A stretch of DNA of 64,000 bases, taken from NCBI GenBank assembly GCA_015039365.1, contig WION01000012.1, positions 124,001-188,000 on the forward strand, written 5' to 3'. The position numbers and the translations under genes are program-made. The notes beneath the pieces were generated by a model. It did not search any database. It was not told where the DNA came from and worked only from the letters and a program-made list of their open reading frames with translations. The DNA is from Amanita rubescens. Lineage: Eukaryota > Basidiomycota > Agaricomycetes > Agaricales > Amanitaceae. Positions within the stretch are counted from its first letter, which is position 1; the number at the start of each line of letters is the position of its first letter. Below, in pieces: positions 1-9,659 of the stretch.

Positions 1-246
1 AGGATATTCTCATGTCAGAATATGTTCTCATCATCAATCATCCACTATTATGATTGGTAGATGAGTATGAGAATATGTCGAATATATTCTCATGTCAATA
101 TATTATCTCACACTCAATCATCCACTATTATGATTGGTTGAGAGACGAGTAAGTAACTGAGCGTTATTACATTAGTTAGTGTAAACTAATGATATCACTT
201 ATATTTACTATATACTGTATGTATATTGTATATTATAAGTTCAACA
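1..246 (-). repeat. 3' LTR of element 1 (partial)
   Basis: These 246 bp match 9371-9616 base for base by eye, an offset of 9370. In element orientation the LTR starts TGTTGAAC at 246, directly after the purine tract. The missing 460 bp or so lie left of the window. The part present contains two of the three 80-bp internal repeats described for the other LTR. Confidence 0.95.
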
Positions 247-259
247 CTCCCCTTCGCTA
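247..259 (-). other. Polypurine tract of element 1
   Basis: On the minus strand the bases before the 3' LTR read AGCGAAGGGGAG, followed at once by the LTR start TGTTGAA. A purine run in this position primes plus-strand DNA synthesis in LTR retrotransposons. Element 2 has nearly the same tract (GCGAAGGGG core), which ties the two elements to one lineage. Confidence 0.85.
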
Positions 260-261
260 AG

Positions 262-3200
262 TTATTTATTAGCTTTCAAAAGGGTAGTCAATTTATCATT
301 TTCTCTTTCATAGTATTTAAAGATTTCTTCAAGATATCCTCGCACTTCAAGATCTTGAATTCTTTCAAATATTTTACTATGTTGTCCTGGGGACTTATTA
401 AGGGTTTTACTTTTAATATAATTAGCAAAAGTTTGTGATGCCTTAATATGATTGGTTAATGATATTTGACTATCATCTAGGATTAATCCCATCTTTATTC
501 GGAATATCACAAATTTTGAATATGGTAGATTTTTGGTCATTATATCCGCAACTTGTTCATTTGTAGGAATGTATGTGAGTTTTATTTTCTCACTTTCGAC
601 ACATTCTCTAATGTAGTGAAATCTTATGTCAATATGTTTTGAACGATGTTCTTGTGCAGGGTTACTGGCTAAGAACATTGCTCCTTGATTGTCACAACAT
701 AGGAAAATAGTTTTAATTGGAAAATCGAGTTCACTCATAAGTGATTCAATCCAAACTATTTGTCTTGATGTATCAGACATTGACATATATTCTGCTTCAG
801 TTGAAGACAGTGCCACTACTTTTTGTTTTCGTGAAACCCATGATATAGCACCTCCTGCGAGTTTTACTATATATCCAGTGACAGATTTTCTTGTAATTTT
901 GTCAGCACCCCAGTCAGCATCAGTAAAGGCTACAAAGCCTTCTTTGTTTAAACCATTATAAACTATTTTAGTTTGTACTGTGGTGTTAACATAGCGTACT
1001 ATGTATAATGCTTTCTGTATGTGTTCTTCATTTGGGTTTGCACAAAACTGAGACATTAATATTACTTGATAAGTAATATCAGGTCTTGTTCCTAATGCAA
1101 GATATAACAACGATCCTATTATTTGTTGAAAATAAGATCGCATCTCTGCTGTACATTCTTTTGTGGCAGCAGTTGGAATATATCCTGTTGGTAAAGGTGT
1201 ACGAGTTGGTTTACAATTTTCTAAACCAAATCTTGTTACAACCTTTTTAGCGTATGCATGTTGATCAATAATAAGAGTACCCATGTTCTTATTGTAATTG
1301 ATTTGCATACCTAAGTATTCTTTAACTTTTCCAAGGTCATGACATTCCCATTTCTTCATAAAGGCATTTTTAACTTTATGAATTTCTGGTGTATTGTCAC
1401 CCATGAAAAGCATGTCATCGACATATACTATACACACTATTATAGTGTCGTCTTCTCTTCTGACGTATACACCAGAATCAGATAAACAGCGTATAAATCC
1501 TAAATCCTCTAAGGATTTATTAGCTTGTTTATTCCAGGCATATGAGGCTTGTTTAAGTCCATATATTGCCTTTTTAAGTTGGTAAACTTTTTGTTCTTGG
1601 CCTTTGACTACATAACCTTCTGGTTGTTGCATATAGATATCCGCTTCGAGATCTCCGTACAAAAAGGCTGTTTTAACATCTAGTGCTTCAATATCCCATT
1701 TTTCTAGCACAGATATTGCTAACAAAAGGCGAATCGTTTCATATCTTGCCACTGGCGAAAACGTTTCATCATAGTCAAGTCCAGGTCTTTGAGAGAATCC
1801 TTTAGCGACAAGTCGAGCCTTTTTTCGACCGTCGGATTTAATATCGTATACCCATCTACATTTAATAGGTGTACGATTATGAGGTAATTCTGCAAGCTCC
1901 CAGATTTTTCTATCATTCAATGATTTCATTTCATCATTCATTGCTGTCTCCCACTGTTCATAAGATTTGGGATCAGCAATTTTGACTTTTTGAATATCTT
2001 TGTATTGATATTCTCTGATATTATCTCTTGAAATATCAATGGCAGGAATTGCTTGTGCGAGTAAGTAATTCAGAAAACCATTACCTTGCTCTTTAATGAG
2101 ACATGACATTTCATTAATTTGAGCATTGTGTAATGTTGAATAAAGTAATTTAACTTTATCAATATGTTGTCGTATCTTAGATCTAAGAGAGTATCTGATT
2201 GTGACATCAAGTCTTGGATCAGATTTATCTTTTTCTTTAAGATCTTGAATTAATTCTCGAACAACATCTTGTTCTTCTGTAATTTCTTTTTCAATTTCTA
2301 ATGGTGTTTTATTACCATAGGCATTGTCTTTCTGTATAACTGGTTTTCGAGATCTTTCAGATCTTCGAGTAGGTTCTACAGGTTTTTTAGCAGTTCCTTT
2401 GCCTTTTCCTTTAGTAGGTTTATCTTTAAGACTTTGTACAGGTAGATCTAATTCAACGCCTGTAGGTTGATCTAATTCAGCACCTTTGTCTTTTGAAGAT
2501 GTATCTTTCTTTTCAAAGAAAGATTCTAATTTATCATCCCATTTAGTGTCATCATCATCATCATCTGATGAATCATAACTAGGATGATTTTCAAAGTTGA
2601 AATCAAAGAAATCATCATCTGAATGCTGCTGTTCAGATGAAATATCTCCTTCATTATCTGGTTTACCATCAGAGATATTTTTATCTGAGTTTTCAGAATT
2701 ATCTTGCTCAATAGGCCTGATAGGGTCCAAGTTTTTTGTATAATTTTCATCTTGAGGTTTGGCTCTTGGAAATTTGGTTTCATCAAATTCAGCTTGGGTG
2801 GATACTCGAAGTTGATTTGTATTTGTCATGAAGCGGTATGCTTTTGCATTCGGTTCGTATCCAATAAAGGTCATTATTTCAGACCTTGGTGTTAATTTAT
2901 TTTCGCGCGATTCATGTGGGATAAATACCCAAGCTTTAGATCCGAATATCTTAAAGTAAGAAACATCAGGTTTCTTTCCAGTAAGATTTTCAACAGGGGT
3001 CTTCCATTTGGTTCGTCTAAGTGGAGTACGATTATAAACATGTACGGCAGTTTCGATCGCAAAGTTCCACCAAGATTGAGGGCATGAAGCATGTAATCTC
3101 AATGCTTCACTTTTTTCCCAAAGTGTTCTATTCATGCGTTCAACCTTTCCATTTTGTTGATGTATATATGGAGTAGATTTTTCATGAATGATTCCTACAT

Positions 3201-6200
3201 CAGTTAAGTAATCTTGTATGTTTGTGGACATAAATTCGCCCCCTCGATCGGAACGAACGATTTTTATGTTATATCCATATTGGTTGTATATTTGTTTGTG
3301 CCAACCTTCAAATACTACAGCGACGTTAGACTTTTTCTGTAATGGTTTTACCCATACATGTGATGTACAATCATCAAATATTACGAGTAAATATTTCTGT
3401 TTATGATAAGATTGTATTGGAAAAGTCATCAAGTCACAGTGTATACGTTCAAAGGGTTGGGTAGCACGTTTTTCTGAAAGAGGAAAGCTTTGTGAAACAG
3501 CTTTTCCTTTTAGACAACCGTTACAAGGTTCTAAGTCTTTAGGAATTGTTAAGGGAGGGAAACCCTCTAAGTTTTTAGAGCCTAATTTTAATATTTGTTG
3601 GCTAGGATGACCCATCCGTTGATGCCAAATTTCATATCCAACAACATTAATAGTGGTCATCATTAATTTATAATTTGAAGGTTTAATAATTTGACCTTCT
3701 GTCCACATTAATGTTTCGTTACCATCTCCTGGAAATCCTTCCAGTGATGCGTTTTCAGAGCCTTCTCTGTAGAAAGAAATCCTATCATTATCTTGTTTTG
3801 CAATAAAACCTTGTTTACACAATGTTCCATTGCTTATTAGTCGTAGTGTGGCACTTGGCATATGGAGGACCGGATAAAGTTTCAATCTTGAAACCGAACC
3901 ATTCTTAAGGGTGTGATCCAAAATCACAGTCCCTATACCTAATATATCTGCTTGATTATCAGCTGTGAATACTGAAGTAGGTACTTCATATTTTTTATAG
4001 CTGACAAAATCTTCTAAGTGTGCGGTAAAATGATGTGATGCACCTGAGTCACACATCCATATTGTAAGTCCTTTATTATTTTTATAACATTCAGGACATT
4101 TGCAAGAAGGTGATTTATCACAAAATTGACTATATGGATCTTGAAGATGTCCAATGTTAATAACATTAGCACGTCTACGATTGTTTTCTTCTATTATGAA
4201 TTCATCCAAATTATATTGATTATATAATTCAGAGAATGTTCCATAATTTGGAAGATTTTGAAGATTAGACATGTTTTGTCTGTATCTTTCATTTTCACGC
4301 ATATTGGCATCAAAATTATATAAATTATGAAGATCAGTAGATCTTCTTGGTGTAGGGTTTACTATCAGTACATTTGATGGTATTACCGGTACAGTGTCAA
4401 TAGTACGATTAGTTGGATAATCATATAAATTGAAAAAATCTTCATAAGGCGTAATAGGCCTTGTTTGGATTTGAGATGATGCCATAGATTCTGGAGCCGT
4501 ATGGTAAACAGAATCTTGATCAGATTGGTAAAAATAATTTAAATCTGATGAACTTACAGATTCTGGTCGGAGGGATACAGTGTCATGGTCAATTACCATC
4601 CCTCTCAACATATTTTGTAAGTGTTCTAAAGTGCGTGCATTAGTATTCATTCTTCGAGCTTCCAAATTAGCTCGTCGAACTTGATCCACATAATATTGTC
4701 TGGTATGTACATACCACCAACTTATTTGTTCATCATCAAAGGAACCAGGCATTGGTTCCTCAGGCTCTTCATCGGTATAAAGTCCTTCATACCCTGAAGA
4801 ATTGGCCTCAGATTGATGTGATTCATTATCTGTTTGATATCCTTCATTATCGGTTTGATGATGGGATATACTAGAGGAAGCAAAGATAGGACTAGCAAGA
4901 TCGTCCACACTTTGAGTATCCTTAGTATCTGCAAATATTGCAGAATCAAAGATATCAGAGTAGTCCGTTGATTCAGTTCGTACTTTTTGTACATCTCTGG
5001 ATACAGAATCTCCCGAATCTTCGGATATCTCATCAATTCTCCCCATGAAGTCGTCCGTGGGAACCGCACGAGTACCTTTGTACTTGTAAATCTTGGGGAC
5101 AAATTCTTCATCAAAATCTGTCATTACCTGATCTCCAATTCTGGCAATCAGAGGTAAAGATGCTGATGTCGAAGATGCCATAGCATGCCCAGAACCAAGT
5201 GTTGATTGAGCTGCTGTGCGAGCAGCAAGTTTATTCGCACGATTCTTTGCTTTAGCTGCCTTATTGCGTTCCCAATTTGGTCCTTTAGACTGATTAGGGA
5301 CTTGACCAGCCCATTGGGGTCTAAAAGGAGTCTGAGATTGGCCAGGTGTATGTTTTGGTCCATTAGATGGTCCACCTGTCGAAGTATGTTGTGTTGGGTT
5401 TCTTCGATTTCCCATTGGTTTTCTTCCACCTCTGCCTCGAAAGGATTTCCCACGATAGGAATTCCAAGGGGTGCGAGGTTGTCCTTGTTGCAATTGTTGG
5501 CGTGCCATATTTGCAACTACTTGAGAGTTAGAATGTTTATTCCCTCTCGTGACAACAGAAGTATTGGCATTGTTCCTGTTACCTTTCCTTCGGGACCATT
5601 CCTCAGATATGAGATTAAGGAATTCATCTACAGTGTCATCATCTGCGGAGTGTGCCAACAGATTTGCGACAAAGCTGTCCCATGAAGGAGGTAAGGCATG
5701 TAGGATCGTCATAATTTGCATTTTGACGGTTAAGGTTACACCTTGGTTTGATACTCTATTAATCAAGTCCATAAGATGTGGAACTTGAGTGTTGGGATTG
5801 GAATTCTCTTTAAGTTTCCAATCGACAATTTGTCTATAGAGTCCAAACGTAGCAGCTAGACCTTGTTTACCAAATTTATCCTTTAGAGATTTCCAAAGGA
5901 CTTCGGCTTTATCATTTTTATCGTCAACAAGGTGTACTAGATTAGGTGCTAGTTTTAAGGTAATGTAACCTTTGGCTTTCATATTGTCCTCTTTAAATTC
6001 GACATATTCTTTGCGAATTTCTTTAAGGGTTTTCAATTGATCTGGCTTTATGTCAGATGTCTTGATTGCCGCTTTTTCAGACGGTTCAAGATCTCTGGGC
6101 CAGTCAAGTTTAGGATCAATATGTGCACCAAGACCTTGACTGTTCAAGTACGCAGTCATAAGTCTTTCGAATGCAAGCCAATTTGATCCAGTAAGGACAG

Positions 6201-6369
6201 GAACAATGGAGTTTATCGAATTGGAAGAAGACATTTTCTTACTTTGGTTAAGTTTGTTTAAAAATCTAAGAAGATTTTTCGTAAGAAAAGGTTCAAATAA
6301 TAATAAGGCATAAGAATATATGTGATGATGTAATTTCCGTCCTGATTTCTTAAGCTTAATGTCGTTCAT
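262..6369 (-). CDS. Copia-type Gag-Pol polyprotein, element 1
   Basis: One open frame of 2035 codons. The first ATG (6369) adds 45 residues before MSSSNSINSIVPVLTGSNW, which looks like the usual copia Gag start, so the second ATG at 6234 may be the real start. Visible in order: Gag; a Cys cluster CKCPEC just before the protease; protease DSGA near residue 774; integrase zinc-finger histidine near 914 and its D, D, E residues near 975, 1038 and 1075 (SDRGGEF, QNGKVERMN); reverse transcriptase with YVDD near 1649; RNase H with DADW and SSTEAEY near 1817-1855. Gag and Pol are in one frame, as in Drosophila copia, so no frameshift is needed. The product would build virus-like particles and carry out reverse transcription and integration. 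No disabling change was seen. Confidence 0.95.
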   Translation of the reverse strand: MNDIKLKKSGRKLHHHIYSYALLLFEPFLTKNLLRFLNKLNQSKKMSSSNSINSIVPVLTGSNWLAFERLMTAYLNSQGLGAHIDPKLDWPRDLEPSEKAAIKTSDIKPDQLKTLKEIRKEYVEFKEDNMKAKGYITLKLAPNLVHLVDDKNDKAEVLWKSLKDKFGKQGLAATFGLYRQIVDWKLKENSNPNTQVPHLMDLINRVSNQGVTLTVKMQIMTILHALPPSWDSFVANLLAHSADDDTVDEFLNLISEEWSRRKGNRNNANTSVVTRGNKHSNSQVVANMARQQLQQGQPRTPWNSYRGKSFRGRGGRKPMGNRRNPTQHTSTGGPSNGPKHTPGQSQTPFRPQWAGQVPNQSKGPNWERNKAAKAKNRANKLAARTAAQSTLGSGHAMASSTSASLPLIARIGDQVMTDFDEEFVPKIYKYKGTRAVPTDDFMGRIDEISEDSGDSVSRDVQKVRTESTDYSDIFDSAIFADTKDTQSVDDLASPIFASSSISHHQTDNEGYQTDNESHQSEANSSGYEGLYTDEEPEEPMPGSFDDEQISWWYVHTRQYYVDQVRRANLEARRMNTNARTLEHLQNMLRGMVIDHDTVSLRPESVSSSDLNYFYQSDQDSVYHTAPESMASSQIQTRPITPYEDFFNLYDYPTNRTIDTVPVIPSNVLIVNPTPRRSTDLHNLYNFDANMRENERYRQNMSNLQNLPNYGTFSELYNQYNLDEFIIEENNRRRANVINIGHLQDPYSQFCDKSPSCKCPECYKNNKGLTIWMCDSGASHHFTAHLEDFVSYKKYEVPTSVFTADNQADILGIGTVILDHTLKNGSVSRLKLYPVLHMPSATLRLISNGTLCKQGFIAKQDNDRISFYREGSENASLEGFPGDGNETLMWTEGQIIKPSNYKLMMTTINVVGYEIWHQRMGHPSQQILKLGSKNLEGFPPLTIPKDLEPCNGCLKGKAVSQSFPLSEKRATQPFERIHCDLMTFPIQSYHKQKYLLVIFDDCTSHVWVKPLQKKSNVAVVFEGWHKQIYNQYGYNIKIVRSDRGGEFMSTNIQDYLTDVGIIHEKSTPYIHQQNGKVERMNRTLWEKSEALRLHASCPQSWWNFAIETAVHVYNRTPLRRTKWKTPVENLTGKKPDVSYFKIFGSKAWVFIPHESRENKLTPRSEIMTFIGYEPNAKAYRFMTNTNQLRVSTQAEFDETKFPRAKPQDENYTKNLDPIRPIEQDNSENSDKNISDGKPDNEGDISSEQQHSDDDFFDFNFENHPSYDSSDDDDDDTKWDDKLESFFEKKDTSSKDKGAELDQPTGVELDLPVQSLKDKPTKGKGKGTAKKPVEPTRRSERSRKPVIQKDNAYGNKTPLEIEKEITEEQDVVRELIQDLKEKDKSDPRLDVTIRYSLRSKIRQHIDKVKLLYSTLHNAQINEMSCLIKEQGNGFLNYLLAQAIPAIDISRDNIREYQYKDIQKVKIADPKSYEQWETAMNDEMKSLNDRKIWELAELPHNRTPIKCRWVYDIKSDGRKKARLVAKGFSQRPGLDYDETFSPVARYETIRLLLAISVLEKWDIEALDVKTAFLYGDLEADIYMQQPEGYVVKGQEQKVYQLKKAIYGLKQASYAWNKQANKSLEDLGFIRCLSDSGVYVRREDDTIIVCIVYVDDMLFMGDNTPEIHKVKNAFMKKWECHDLGKVKEYLGMQINYNKNMGTLIIDQHAYAKKVVTRFGLENCKPTRTPLPTGYIPTAATKECTAEMRSYFQQIIGSLLYLALGTRPDITYQVILMSQFCANPNEEHIQKALYIVRYVNTTVQTKIVYNGLNKEGFVAFTDADWGADKITRKSVTGYIVKLAGGAISWVSRKQKVVALSSTEAEYMSMSDTSRQIVWIESLMSELDFPIKTIFLCCDNQGAMFLASNPAQEHRSKHIDIRFHYIRECVESEKIKLTYIPTNEQVADIMTKNLPYSKFVIFRIKMGLILDDSQISLTNHIKASQTFANYIKSKTLNKSPGQHSKIFERIQDLEVRGYLEEIFKYYERENDKLTTLLKANK

Positions 6370-6427
6370 GTCAGAAATGACAAGAATATAGTATTTTTAC
6401 TATCTAGTGCTAATACTAGAAAGTAAA

Positions 6428-7681
6428 CTAGGGAATATCTTTTTTACACGTCCTTTCAGGTATGTAATATCGAATTTCCGTCACAGGGTTAGATGCGAAT
6501 CTAGCCCTCCTATTGTCTCTATCATCGACAAGTTTGTCAAAAATAGATTCTTTAGGTAATTTTATGTGAGGAAAGTCTTTATACCGTCCAGGAAGCCTTC
6601 CAGTTTCCTGCCATATTCCCATGTCATTACTATATTCGTCAACAACCCTTTTCACTTCGGTTCCCTCTTGATTTGAAGGAAACACTCCAGCCGCTCTGCT
6701 TTCGGCTCGAGTTTTAGATACGATATATCCCCAACTTGCAATGTTGGGGGCACATCTACTCCAAGTAGGTGTTGTTGACTTTCGCCATCCTTTTTGTTCT
6801 GTATTACGTTTTAGTTGGGTCTTATATACGTTAAAAGGTGTATTTACCTTTCCTTTTTTGTATATTTGAGTGATCTCCTCCGGAAGAGGAATTCTGCCCC
6901 TTTCGTCAGATGCGATGCCAAGGAAATGTTGGCGGTACGCATCCGAATCCAAAGCATTAGGGATATTCGTCTTATTTTTCCATTGACGATTACCCTTATG
7001 CCAGTCGTTTTTGGTGACTGGCCTGAATTGGACATGGGCATTGTTTGGTGGTCCATAAGACCACTCTTCCGGTTTAGTGTTGTGGATCCAAGGCGATCCA
7101 CGATCTTTGTTATATCGCCAACCTTCGTTGACGATAACAGGTCGTCCTTGTGGACGAGAGACTGGCCCAACAGCCTTCGCGGCCTTGGCGTATGAGACTA
7201 GATTATCTTTATGAGATAAAGATGCACACCTAGTATCTCTAGAAGACTGACCTGTTGGGCTTCGCATTGATTTGGGAGCCGTCGGGACTCCTTTATAGTC
7301 GAAGACGACTTTTTGTACACAGCGGTGTACATGGTGTATCGCATCGGGATGCGAACAGTGGCAGCCTTTTGCTGCATGAGGCATATATGGGCGGGAGCCC
7401 ATGGGAACAGGATACTTTTTATAGTTCCTATTTAGCCTCACAGCTTGAGGCGCAGAAGTCGGAACAGGAAAACGTAATGAAGGTACCATTTCTGGTACCT
7501 GTGCCTTTGCAGGCGGCGGTGAATTCTTTGGTAAGGCCCTAACGGGGGCCTGGAGATGCCGGGCGCCAGAGCCGGGCAAATTGTTCGGGGTAGTCCGAGA
7601 GGGGACTATCCTCGAAGAAATCGGAGTGCCAAGGGCACCGCCAGCAGAAGACAACGGCGAGAAAGAGTTTACAAACGACAT
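6428..7681 (-). CDS. Unknown 417-aa protein encoded upstream of gag-pol in element 1
   Basis: An ATG-started frame of 417 codons between the leader and gag-pol on the same strand, in a different frame from gag-pol. I do not recognise the protein. The N-terminal third is rich in Pro, Ser and Ala. A Cys/His cluster follows (CHCSHPDAIHHVHRC, about residues 107-121). The rest is basic and rich in Trp, Arg and Lys and ends CKKDIP. No signal peptide or membrane segment is obvious. It stops 58 bases before the first gag-pol ATG and 193 before the alternative one. Copia elements normally have no frame here. It might be a captured gene, an extra nucleic-acid-binding Gag-like factor, or an accessory protein. 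That it is long and uninterrupted in a young element argues that it is maintained. Confidence 0.7.
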   Translation of the reverse strand: MSFVNSFSPLSSAGGALGTPISSRIVPSRTTPNNLPGSGARHLQAPVRALPKNSPPPAKAQVPEMVPSLRFPVPTSAPQAVRLNRNYKKYPVPMGSRPYMPHAAKGCHCSHPDAIHHVHRCVQKVVFDYKGVPTAPKSMRSPTGQSSRDTRCASLSHKDNLVSYAKAAKAVGPVSRPQGRPVIVNEGWRYNKDRGSPWIHNTKPEEWSYGPPNNAHVQFRPVTKNDWHKGNRQWKNKTNIPNALDSDAYRQHFLGIASDERGRIPLPEEITQIYKKGKVNTPFNVYKTQLKRNTEQKGWRKSTTPTWSRCAPNIASWGYIVSKTRAESRAAGVFPSNQEGTEVKRVVDEYSNDMGIWQETGRLPGRYKDFPHIKLPKESIFDKLVDDRDNRRARFASNPVTEIRYYIPERTCKKDIP

Positions 7682-8897
7682 TTTTATATAAATTGAAAAA
7701 ATTGATTTTAAAATTTTTGCTGAAATCAGGAGTTTTAATCATCACATAGTTCTTTGGATAAGATCAAAAAGAAAGGAATGGGCGTTCAGAGCCTTCAGCC
7801 CTTACTAATCCCAGAAAAACAGATAATTTGTACGCAAATTGGATGTTTCGGCACAAGTTTCGCACATCATTGTTTCTTCTTGTCATGCATGTTGAATTTG
7901 GTACTAATCGTTATGAAAGGTGTTATATTAACCAAGATCTATGTCACATTGGTATCCACTTCGATGTTTTTAGCATCTAGTAACGCAGCATAATATTTGC
8001 GTGGGATATGATCCAATGTAGGTAGGAATAGCCAACCTAAGCTTCTGACAATAGATTAAAGACTCGGGGATCGGCCCTTGTCCCTTCTTAAACGATCAAA
8101 TGATAACCGTTTAATCTCTGGAATAACCATGACGATAACGACTGCATTCCCAAACGCATGAGATAAGTCCATCACTTAGATGGTCTATGGGGTCTCAATC
8201 CCCCACTAGATGTGTATGTACAAGTATTAAGAATTAATCTAGACACCGCTGGGTTACAGCTGAGTGTATTCCTAATCTAGAGAAGTCCCTAAGGGCGCAT
8301 TCTCGATAGGCAGAGTGTACGGTCCACAATGAGACCTCATCTCACCCCTTATACTAGAATCTATTATTTACTTGTACATATATTAGGTATTTTACAGGAT
8401 CGAAAATCCTGATGATGGTATAGCGTGGTTCAATACGTCCAATCACATCACACTGCCCAAGCGGAATACAGTGTAGGACGTTACCCTTTTATACGGTAGG
8501 TAATAACCGGTGAAGTTCACACTTCACAAGTGAGCCAATTTCTATTGACGCAGTAATGGTCCACTGCGAGATTTTTAAGGCGATCTAAGCCGGTTTTTAA
8601 CGTCATCCAAGACTGTCCCTTGTGCAGGGATACTCGTAATTTAGACCGCTGAGTAATTAACGGGGTCCCCTTAGCCCTGGGTCCGGGCGTATACAATCCA
8701 GGTAAGCGGATGACTCAGAGTCTATCCCTCACTTCCCAGAAGGGTTAGCCAAGTGCGGTGACTAATCTAACAAGAAAATGAAAACCACACTGGGCGCCTC
8801 GCCCAGTTACCTTTGTTTTACCTTTTCTCTCCGTCAATGACTTGAGAGTGTGCGTCGCTTGGCTTCACAACCAATAGCGCCAAAGGCGTCTGGTTTC
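7682..8897 (-). other. Long untranslated leader of element 1
   Basis: About 1.2 kb between the primer-binding site and the 417-aa frame hold no long frame on the element strand. It contains a block (8284-8370) conserved with the leader of element 2, and a shorter shared stretch (about 8670-8690, GGTCCGGGCG in plus-strand reading). Such leaders normally carry packaging, dimerisation or translation signals; which applies here is unknown. Confidence 0.6.
8284..8370 (-). promoter_or_regulatory. Conserved leader block shared by the two copia elements
   Basis: In plus-strand reading both elements carry AGTCCCTAAGGGCGCAT, then a variable stretch with GTGTAC, CCACAATGAG and TATACTAGAA in the same order and spacing. 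The partner is 35523-35610. The LTRs of the two elements do not resemble each other, so selection on RNA function in the leader is the likely explanation. Confidence 0.6.
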
Positions 8898-8910
8898 GGG
8901 GCCCATAACC
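8898..8910 (-). other. Primer-binding site of element 1 (initiator Met half-tRNA type)
   Basis: On the minus strand the 5' LTR is followed directly by GGTTATGGGCCCC. This is the copia-type site, complementary to the anticodon stem-loop region of initiator Met tRNA rather than to its 3' end. Element 2 has the same core, GGTTATGGGCCCC. Confidence 0.85.
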
Positions 8911-9616
8911 TGTTGAATCTAGGGGTAACAAGTCCCTAGCGAGCAGCGCAGTCTAGTACATGGAATGTACTACTTACCGAGTGTGGTGTGGAGTTGTTTA
9001 AGAGCTTACTGGAGCTGGGGCTCAACAGTAGACAGTAGAGAGGATAATAGGATAAGGATTGACGCTACTAGAGTACAGTTTATATACTACTAAACTACAA
9101 ATAAGTACAAAGAGTCTTATCAGTATGAGTCAAAGGTATTTGACTCATAAGGCGTCATTCCACAGCAATGCACAGCTATTGTATAGCAATACATAGCTTT
9201 GCGCAGCACTTGACTCATCAATTATATTGACTGACTCATCACATTATCAATCTCCAATGTGATAGGTCGATAACCATAACGTATATATGTCTTCTATTCT
9301 CATGTCAACATATATTCACATCATCAATAGTTCCACTATTATGATTGGATGATCTTATGAGAATATCGCTAGGATATTCTCATGTCAGAATATGTTCTCA
9401 TCATCAATCATCCACTATTATGATTGGTAGATGAGTATGAGAATATGTCGAATATATTCTCATGTCAATATATTATCTCACACTCAATCATCCACTATTA
9501 TGATTGGTTGAGAGACGAGTAAGTAACTGAGCGTTATTACATTAGTTAGTGTAAACTAATGATATCACTTATATTTACTATATACTGTATGTATATTGTA
9601 TATTATAAGTTCAACA
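8911..9616 (-). repeat. 5' LTR of element 1 (706 bp)
   Basis: The boundaries are set by the primer-binding site at 8910 and by the end of identity with the left LTR at 9616. The ends are TGTTGAA...TTCAACA, a 7-bp inverted terminus with canonical TG/CA. Three tandem 80-bp units begin at 9295, 9375 and 9455. Each starts TATTCTCATGTCA, carries CCACTATTATGATTGG, and the first two end in ATGAGAATA, so each unit can fold back on itself. They probably lie in the U3 promoter part. Confidence 0.92.
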
Positions 9617-9659
9617 CACATAGGTTCTGTCGCTCGGTCGGTTCCTTCGTTTTCTCGAC

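Larger units (their letters stand above)
1..9616 (-). mobile_element. Ty1/copia LTR retrotransposon, element 1 (3' LTR truncated by window edge)
   Basis: The element lies on the minus strand. Read in its own direction it has a 5' LTR (9616 to 8911), a primer-binding site, a long leader, an extra 417-aa frame, one uninterrupted gag-pol frame with the copia domain order (protease, integrase, reverse transcriptase, RNase H), a purine-rich tract, and the start of the 3' LTR (246 down to 1, cut by the window). The 246 bp shared between the LTRs look identical by eye, which implies a recent insertion. The five bases after the right LTR (9617-9621, CACAT) would be one target-site copy; the other is outside the window. 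No stop or frameshift interrupts the frames, so the copy could be autonomous. Confidence 0.95.
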
